DNA of 20,338 nt from DATGFB01 sp032160545 (GTDB lineage: Bacteria > Actinomycetota > Actinomycetes > Mycobacteriales > Jatrophihabitantaceae), in contig JAVHVN010000084.1 of assembly GCA_032160545.1 (NCBI GenBank), positions 1 through 20,338 on the forward strand. Direction: 5' to 3'. Position 1 is the stretch's first letter, and every line of letters begins with the position of its first letter. The notes under the pieces are model-generated. The model was not told where the DNA came from, searched no databases, and was given only the letters and a program-made list of their open reading frames with translations. Both the position numbers and the translations under genes were made by a program. Shown here in pieces: positions 15,722 to 20,338 of this stretch.

Positions 15722-16519
15722 ATGTCGGTCACCGTTGTGACCGTGCGCGACGACAACGGCGCGCCGTCGGCCCGCGAGATGTATGCCGACGGTGCGCGGT
15801 ACACGATCGGCGGCGGCGACCTCGAGATCATCTCGGCGACGTCGCACCTGTTGGGGCTGTACCCATCGGGCAACTGGCTGTCCGTGTACATGGACGACAG
15901 CGTCATCGTCGCCTCCGGGCCACCGGAGTACACCGGCCGGGCCGCCCCGGCCTCCGGCACCGCCGACGATCCGACCGCACAGACGGACGACCCGCAGGCG
16001 GACGACCCGCACGCGGACGACCCGCAGGCGGACGCGGGCGTGGACGCTACGGCGGGCTCGCCCCCGGATGTGGAGCCGGTGGAGCCGGCGGCTCGGTTCG
16101 ACGCGGCGCAACCCGTCACCGGCGAAACCGACCACGCTGTCGAGGCCGTCGAAACGGTGCGCGACCTGCCCGAGCCCACCGAGGTGCCCCCCGCACTTCC
16201 GCCGGGGATGCGGGCGGTGGTGTTCCGGCCACGGGTCTACAAGATTCCCCCCAGCGGCAACGACAAGCCCGCTGACCGGCGGCACTCGCAGCTGCGCCCG
16301 GTGGTGGTCCGGCCGAAGGCCTCCCCGGTGCCGCCGAAGCAGGAGGAGCGGCCGGCAGAGAACGAGCACCCGGGAATGCGTCCGGTGGTGTTCCGTGGGC
16401 GGGCCTACCGGGCCGCGCAAACCCGATCAGGGCCGTCCTCGCCGGAAGCCGCTTCGCCGGAGCGCGACGACCCCGACGGCGAGGAGCCGGGTGGTGACGG
16501 CCGGCTGCCCGCCAGCTGA
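15722..16519 (+). CDS. Uncharacterised protein with acidic repeats and a 28-residue internal repeat
   Basis: I do not recognise this 265-residue protein. Residues 1-65 look like a small folded, strand-rich domain (SVTVVTVRDDNG, GGGDLEIISATSHLLGLYP, WLSVYMDDSVIVASG). Residues ~68-155 are acidic and low in complexity, with a tandem DDPQA/DDPHA/DDPQA run. Residues 161-244 hold three copies of a basic segment with an exact 28-residue period: GMRAVVFRPRVYK, QLRPVVVRPKASP and GMRPVVFRGRAYR. There is no signal peptide or membrane helix, so it is probably cytoplasmic, with an acidic middle and a basic repeated end. The ATG at 15722 is preceded by a TAGCAT box and no real ribosome binding site. Codon bias (G/C third positions) is like its neighbours, supporting a real gene. 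It is divergent from the DUF1345 gene and upstream of an MFS exporter. Confidence 0.82.
   Translation: MSVTVVTVRDDNGAPSAREMYADGARYTIGGGDLEIISATSHLLGLYPSGNWLSVYMDDSVIVASGPPEYTGRAAPASGTADDPTAQTDDPQADDPHADDPQADAGVDATAGSPPDVEPVEPAARFDAAQPVTGETDHAVEAVETVRDLPEPTEVPPALPPGMRAVVFRPRVYKIPPSGNDKPADRRHSQLRPVVVRPKASPVPPKQEERPAENEHPGMRPVVFRGRAYRAAQTRSGPSSPEAASPERDDPDGEEPGGDGRLPAS
15986..16030 (+). repeat. Three tandem 15-base repeats inside the acidic region
   Basis: GACGACCCGCAGGCG, GACGACCCGCACGCG and GACGACCCGCAGGCG follow one another without gap, differing at one base (G to C). They encode DDPQA, DDPHA and DDPQA. A partial related unit (DDPTAQT) precedes them. Copy number could vary between strains by slippage without changing the frame. 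Confidence 0.88.
16202..16453 (+). repeat. Three 84-base (28-residue) imperfect repeats
   Basis: The units start at 16202, 16286 and 16370. Each opens with a (G/Q)-(M/L)-R-x-V-V-x-R segment; units 1 and 2 also agree later at (K/R)-P-A and a final His. Unit 3 is conserved mainly over its first 14 residues. The DNA core CGGTGGTG recurs in each unit. The spacing between equivalent residues (163, 191, 219) is exactly 28 both times. Confidence 0.75.
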
Positions 16520-16533
16520 CTGACCCGGGTTCC

Positions 16534-16573
16534 TGCTGGCAGCAATGCGGCTCGGCCGCATTGCTTGCCAGCA
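16534..16573 (+). promoter_or_regulatory. Long hairpin / inverted repeat before the MFS exporter gene
   Basis: TGCTGGCAGCAATGCGGC pairs with GCCGCATTGCTTGCCAGCA over 18 base pairs with one bulged base and a three-base TCG loop. It begins 14 bases after the stop of the repeat-protein gene and ends eight bases before the ATG at 16582. There is no T-tract. It could terminate the upstream gene, act as an operator for a dimeric repressor, or be an RNA hairpin that controls access to the MFS start codon, which has no obvious ribosome binding site. Confidence 0.55.
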
Positions 16574-16581
16574 TCGTTGGT

Positions 16582-17988
16582 ATGTCGATGCGACCCGGGA
16601 CGCTCGTCCCGACGACGTCGAATCGCGCCGCCCCGGGTTCGTTGCTGTTGCTCACGCTCGCAATGGCCCAGTTCATGGTGGTCCTCGACTTCTCGATCGT
16701 GAACGTCGCGTTGCCGTCGATCCAGAGCGGCTTGCACATCGCGACCACGACGTTGCAGTGGCTCGTGAGTGGGTACGCCGTCGCCTTCGGCGGGTTCCTA
16801 TTGCTCGGTGGCCGCCTGTCGGACCTGTTCGGCCGGGTGCGCTTGTTTCGCATCGGCTTGATCGTCTTCGTGGTGGCCAGCATCGCCGGCGGGCTGGCCG
16901 TCGAACCAGTGCTGCTGATCGGCTCTCGTGTCGCGCAGGGCATCGGTGCCGCGATCGTCGCGCCGGCCGGGCTTTCGTTGCTCGTCACCATATGGCGGGA
17001 GGAGCGGCAGCGTAGCCACGCGCTCGGTGTGTACGGCGCTGTGGTCTCTACCGGATTCGCGTCAGGGGCGGTGCTGGGCGGCCTTCTCGTCGAGGCGAAC
17101 TGGCGGCTCGTGTTCTTCGTCAACGCCCCGATCGGCGCGGTGCTGCTCGTCGCGTCGCACCGGCTTCTGCCAGCGGACCCGCCCGCTCGCTCGGGCCGGC
17201 TGGACATCCCCGGGGCGATCACCGTGACGGCCGGCGTCGCGCTGCTGGTACTTGCTGTAGCCCGGGCCGGCGACACGCTGAGCATTGCTCAGCCCGCCGC
17301 GTTGGCGCTCGCTGCGGTGGCACTGCTCGGCGTCTTCGTGATGCGAGAACGCAAGGTCGCTTCGCCGTTGCTGAACCTCGCGTTGCTGGCCGATCGTGGC
17401 ATCCGCGGCGCGAACCTCTGCCTCATCGCCTTGGGCGCCTTCAACGCCGGTCAGGTACTGGTGCTCACGCTCTACCTGCAGGGCGATCGCCACCTGTCGC
17501 CGCTGCTGACCGGGTTGTGCTTCGTTGCCCAGGCCGCCGGTGCGTTCGCGCTCTCCGGGCCGGCGTCGAACATCGTGCCCGATCTCGGTGCTCGCACAAG
17601 CTTGACGATCGCGATGGCTCTGGGGCTGGTGTCCCTGACCGGCGGTGCGCTTGCCGTCGCATCCGGCTCGATCGTGGCGTTGCTCGCCAGCTTGTTGATG
17701 ATGGGCGCGGCGGCCCGGCTGACCATGGTCGCATCGACGCTGGCCGGTACCCGGGGGCCCGCGGCGATGAAGTCTCAAGGCACCGCCAGCGCCCTGCTCA
17801 CGGCGACACGTCAGTGCGGCAGCGCCCTGGGTGTGTCAGCGCTGTCGGCCACCCTGGTCGTGGCGCACGGCAGCACGACCCACCGTACGGAGACGGCGCT
17901 GCTCGTGGGCGCCGCTTTCGCGCTCGCCGGGCTTCTTGCGACCCGGGTGGTCCCGGCCCGCCGGGCGGGCGCCGACCTGCCCGCCTGA
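16582..17988 (+). CDS. MFS transporter, DHA2 (EmrB/QacA) 14-helix drug/solute exporter type
   Basis: The 468-residue protein begins, after a short polar N-terminus, with MAQFMVVLDFSIVNVALPSI, the classic first helix of DHA2 exporters, with the Asp found in many drug/proton antiporters. MFS motif A is GGRLSDLFGRVRLFR in the loop after helix 2. GSRVAQGIGAAIVAPAGLSLL and GAVVSTGFASGAVLGGLL fit motifs B and C of antiporters. Around 14 hydrophobic segments follow to the end. Function should be proton-driven export of a small molecule across the plasma membrane; the substrate is not readable and no regulator gene is adjacent. ATG at 16582 was chosen; a second ATG at 16588 is equally possible, and the TTG at 16561 falls inside the upstream hairpin. 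Ribosome binding site is poor. Confidence 0.92.
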   Translation: MSMRPGTLVPTTSNRAAPGSLLLLTLAMAQFMVVLDFSIVNVALPSIQSGLHIATTTLQWLVSGYAVAFGGFLLLGGRLSDLFGRVRLFRIGLIVFVVASIAGGLAVEPVLLIGSRVAQGIGAAIVAPAGLSLLVTIWREERQRSHALGVYGAVVSTGFASGAVLGGLLVEANWRLVFFVNAPIGAVLLVASHRLLPADPPARSGRLDIPGAITVTAGVALLVLAVARAGDTLSIAQPAALALAAVALLGVFVMRERKVASPLLNLALLADRGIRGANLCLIALGAFNAGQVLVLTLYLQGDRHLSPLLTGLCFVAQAAGAFALSGPASNIVPDLGARTSLTIAMALGLVSLTGGALAVASGSIVALLASLLMMGAAARLTMVASTLAGTRGPAAMKSQGTASALLTATRQCGSALGVSALSATLVVAHGSTTHRTETALLVGAAFALAGLLATRVVPARRAGADLPA

Positions 17989-18087
17989 GAGATCACCCGG
18001 TGCGTCCCATTCGTCGGGTGGGAGGCTGTGGGTTACCGTCTGTCGTCGGCAGGCCCCGCCTGGGTGCATGCCGGTCCGGTGACCTCT

Positions 18088-19854
18088 ATGACGTCGATGC
18101 CAGCTACCTCCGCCCCGATAGGGGCCTCGGGCACATCCGCCGATACGTCCGACGACAGGACGCCCAGCCGGAAATCGGTCGCTCTCTGGACGCTGGGTGT
18201 GTTCGCCGCCGCGTTCGTCGCCGCGCTGCTCATATACCACCAGATGTGGGGCGACCCCACCCACCGCACGCTCGGCGGGGGTGGCCACCACAACGACCCG
18301 CTGCAGTCGATGTGGTTCCTCAAGGCGGTGCCCTGGCAGCTGTTCCACGGGCACGACCCACTTCGGTCGAATGCCATCGGCTACCCGTACGGCGTCAATC
18401 TCGCGTGGAACACCTCGACGCCCACGCTCGCCCTGCTCATGACTCCGGTCACGATGCTCGCGGGCGCGACGTTCAGCTACGCGCTGCTGATGACCCTTGC
18501 CCCGGCTGCCACCGCGGCGACCGCCTTCCTGTGGTTGCGCCGCCATGTGACGTACCTTCCGGCGGCCGTCGTCGGGGCACTTCTCATCGGGTACAGCCCG
18601 TTCGCCACGGGGCATCTCAAGGGGCATCTGCACCTGGCGTTCGCCGCGCTCGTGCCACTGATGCTCATCCTGCTGGAAGACATACTGTGGCGTCATCCGC
18701 GGCCGGCTCGTCGCAGCGCGATCTACCTGGGCGTCGTCACCGCCGCGCAGTTGGGCATCAGCGAGGAACTGGTCGTGACGATCGCGATCGGCGTCGTCAT
18801 CGCGATGTTGTCCTATCTGCTCGTCGACGCGCGAGCCCTCGTCGGCGCGGTACGGACCGCAGCCCGCCCGGTGGGTCTCGCTGCCCTGATCGTGGTCGTA
18901 CTGGCATCGCCGCTGCTCATAGAGCAACTCTTCGTCGGCGACTTCATCCATATGCACAACTCGCGATGGCGGGCGACGATCAGCGACTACCTGCTGCCGA
19001 GCGGCAACACGATCCTGCGAGGGTTCGGCCGGGCCAACCTGAATGTCGGAGGCGCGGAGGACGGCGTGTACGTCGGACCGGTGTTGCTTGCCGTCCTCGT
19101 GTGCGGCGTGCTGCTGAGCGTGCGCGACCGACTGGTGCGCTGCGCAGTCATCACAGTCGGCGTGCTCGTCGTCTTGAGCTTCGGCGACATCCGGGTACTG
19201 GGCATCGCGTTCCCGTGGCACTACCTCCAGCGCCTGCCGGGGCTCAGCGCAGCCCTTCCGGTTCGGCTGTCGTTCGCGTCGTGGTTCGTGATCGCGTGGC
19301 TCATCGCGCGATGGATCGACCGGCTGCATGCAACCGCGAGTGCAGGCTCGAGGTACCGGCGGGTCGCCGCGGTGGCCGGCATCGCCGCAGTCGCCGGAGC
19401 GCTCGTGACACTCGTCCCGAAAGCAGTCGGTGCTTCGACGCTGGTGCCGGTGCCGCAGGTGCTGGTCCACCCGCCGGCCGGCGTACCCAGGGGCTCGCCG
19501 GTGTTGCTGCTGCCGCCTGCGACACCGAACGACTCGCTCGCGATGTATTTCCAGCAGGCCGCAGACTTCAGCTTCGTCATGCCGAGCGGTTACGCGTACC
19601 GCAACGGCGCGAAGGACAGCACGTTGTGGGCGCCCCAGACCCCCCTGGAGCGCCTGTCCGAGAGGCCCAACCGAGCCCGCCCCACCGATCTGCCGAACGC
19701 ACGTGCCGACCTCGTCCGGCTGCACTATCGCGAGATCGTCGTGGTCAAAGGGCTGCCCGGGTCGACGCAGTCCCGCGAAGTTGCGACCCGTCTCGCCGGA
19801 CGCCCGCCCGACCGGATCGACAGCCAGACCTGGGTGTGGCTGCTGCCCGGCTGA
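18088..19854 (+). CDS. Large polytopic membrane protein, GT-C glycosyltransferase-like
   Basis: The product is 588 residues from the ATG at 18088. A polar N-terminus precedes about eleven or twelve hydrophobic helices, and then a hydrophilic C-terminal domain of about 130 residues (from VLVHPPAGVPRGSPVLLLPP). The first outer loop, after the first helix, holds GGGGHHNDPLQSMWFLKAVP, with an acidic residue where GT-C enzymes keep theirs, and GYPYGVNLAWNTSTP follows. This architecture is common in actinobacterial membrane proteins thought to move sugars from polyprenyl-phosphate donors, but I recognise no specific family and the activity is inferred. GTG at 18028 has GGAGG only two bases upstream and would add 20 residues; ATG at 18088 lies after a possible TACCGT -10 box (18034-18039). 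Preceded by the MFS gene on the same strand (99 bases). Confidence 0.82.
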   Translation: MTSMPATSAPIGASGTSADTSDDRTPSRKSVALWTLGVFAAAFVAALLIYHQMWGDPTHRTLGGGGHHNDPLQSMWFLKAVPWQLFHGHDPLRSNAIGYPYGVNLAWNTSTPTLALLMTPVTMLAGATFSYALLMTLAPAATAATAFLWLRRHVTYLPAAVVGALLIGYSPFATGHLKGHLHLAFAALVPLMLILLEDILWRHPRPARRSAIYLGVVTAAQLGISEELVVTIAIGVVIAMLSYLLVDARALVGAVRTAARPVGLAALIVVVLASPLLIEQLFVGDFIHMHNSRWRATISDYLLPSGNTILRGFGRANLNVGGAEDGVYVGPVLLAVLVCGVLLSVRDRLVRCAVITVGVLVVLSFGDIRVLGIAFPWHYLQRLPGLSAALPVRLSFASWFVIAWLIARWIDRLHATASAGSRYRRVAAVAGIAAVAGALVTLVPKAVGASTLVPVPQVLVHPPAGVPRGSPVLLLPPATPNDSLAMYFQQAADFSFVMPSGYAYRNGAKDSTLWAPQTPLERLSERPNRARPTDLPNARADLVRLHYREIVVVKGLPGSTQSREVATRLAGRPPDRIDSQTWVWLLPG

Positions 19855-20171
19855 CAAGAGGCCGGCTCGCGCAGTGGGGTCGCCGACCGTGAAACAACGG
19901 TGGAGCGCCGCGAATACCCCTGCCTGCCATAACCCGCAGATTCATTTCTGCACGCATCAGACGGGTGCCATTTCCTCGGAATGGTCCAAAGCGCCCGAAA
20001 AAACGTGAACGACTCGACGCCTGGGCCCGTCCGCTTGCGTGATGAACGGCCGTCACCCACCGTGTGCACCGGCGTGATATTCCGGGTGGGACCGGCAGGG
20101 CGCATTTGAACGACTTGTGACGCTTATCGGCGAAGTAATGCCGTAACAGCGCAAATGATCCGGGGGGATCC
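19855..20171. other. Intergenic region of ~317 bases before a secreted-protein gene
   Basis: No gene is supported here. The composition is noticeably richer in A+T than the genes around it, in particular 19900-20010 and 20100-20160, as expected for a regulatory region. GGTC/GACC at 19878-19888 is a small hairpin just after the GT-C-like gene and may help termination. GCAGA/TCTGC at about 19938-19953 is another short repeat. TTGTGA and TAATGC near 20115-20141 resemble promoter hexamers but the spacing is only 15 bases, so I do not call a promoter. I see no tRNA and no riboswitch I recognise. Confidence 0.6.
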
Positions 20172-20338
20172 GTGAAACTCTCACTGACCGCGCGCTGCCT
20201 ATCGGCGGCGGCAACGGTGGTCATTCTGACGGTGGGGTTCGCGGCAGCGGCCTCGGCCGACGACGTGTCCATTGACAACGACATCACCACGAATGCGGCC
20301 GACCACTCATACACGGTCTCCGTGGCCCCGGGTGCCAC
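20172..20338 (+). CDS. Secreted protein with N-terminal signal peptide (3' partial)
   Basis: A GTG at 20172 is preceded by GGGGGGAT, a strong ribosome binding site five bases or so upstream. The open frame runs off the window after 55 codons. Residues 1-29 make a classic Sec signal peptide: MKLSLTAR, a hydrophobic core (AAATVVILTVGFAAA) and a likely AAASA cleavage site. The mature start, DDVSIDNDITTNAADHSYTV, is polar and acidic with a strand-like pattern, suggesting a secreted or surface domain. The family cannot be identified from this much. The long gap before it implies its own promoter. The minus-strand open frame over the same DNA has no supporting features. Confidence 0.72.
   Translation, partial: MKLSLTARCLSAAATVVILTVGFAAAASADDVSIDNDITTNAADHSYTVSVAPGA

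Noticed and set aside
15715..16420. Minus-strand open frames over the repeat-protein gene (part of 14950-16179, and 14684-16420)
   Set aside because: Only the portion up to 15660 (or 15714) shows the DUF1345 pattern; the rest is shadow of the plus-strand gene.
17994..18020. CACCCG/CGGGTG inverted repeat after the MFS gene as a terminator
   Set aside because: Only six base pairs with a 15-base loop and no T-tract; too weak to call.
19981..20109. A 42-codon ORF starting ATG in the last intergenic region
   Set aside because: No ribosome binding site and no coding character.
19745..20338. A 197-codon minus-strand open frame at the right edge
   Set aside because: No domain or signal; it opposes the GT-C-like gene and the better supported secreted-protein start.

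Overview
The window is visibly very high in G+C and uses GTG and TTG starts freely. Its genes are those of a free-living actinomycete (Actinomycetota): a NarL-type two-component system, an actinobacterial HD-GYP/LuxR regulator, a GT87 mannosyltransferase, and a beta-phosphoglucomutase/GH65 pair like Rv3400-Rv3401 of Mycobacterium tuberculosis. I cannot name the genus. It looks like chromosomal backbone. I see no insertion sequence, integrase, CRISPR array, rRNA or tRNA.

Layout. (a) 1-3571: the end of an FtsX-type ABC permease gene, then a membrane histidine kinase (+). These converge on two response-regulator genes (-), one a receiver with no output domain and one a NarL/LuxR-type regulator. 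A hairpin fills the gap between the convergent stops. (b) 3612-8563: citrate synthase gltA and a PaaI-type thioesterase (-), divergent from a translationally coupled beta-phosphoglucomutase / GH65 glycoside phosphorylase pair (+). (c) 8571-13619: a minus-strand run of cupin, HD-GYP/LuxR regulator, membrane-anchored lytic transglycosylase with a Pro/Ser/Thr-rich tail, class I methyltransferase and two-hotdog thioesterase. (d) 13760-20338: mainly envelope genes. These are a GT87 mannosyltransferase converging with (and overlapping) a DUF1345 membrane protein, an unrecognised repeat-containing acidic protein, a DHA2-type MFS exporter, a large polytopic GT-C-like membrane protein, and the start of a secreted protein cut by the window end.

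How they may work together. GH65 phosphorolysis of an alpha-linked disaccharide would give beta-glucose 1-phosphate. The adjacent mutase would convert this to glucose 6-phosphate for central metabolism, and gltA next door supplies TCA entry. The kinase and its two receivers form one probable signalling unit. The HD-GYP/LuxR protein may link cyclic-di-GMP turnover to transcription. The lytic transglycosylase, GT87, GT-C-like protein and secreted protein point to cell-envelope work, but nothing in the sequence ties them into one operon.

I did not find a convincing new multigene system. The least ordinary items are the protein at 15722-16519 with an exact 28-residue internal period, an 18-bp hairpin just before the MFS start codon, a perfect palindrome between the -10 element and the ribosome binding site of the HD-GYP/LuxR gene, the output-less receiver facing its kinase, and several genes whose start codon lies 6-7 bases after a TANNNT box, suggesting leaderless transcripts.
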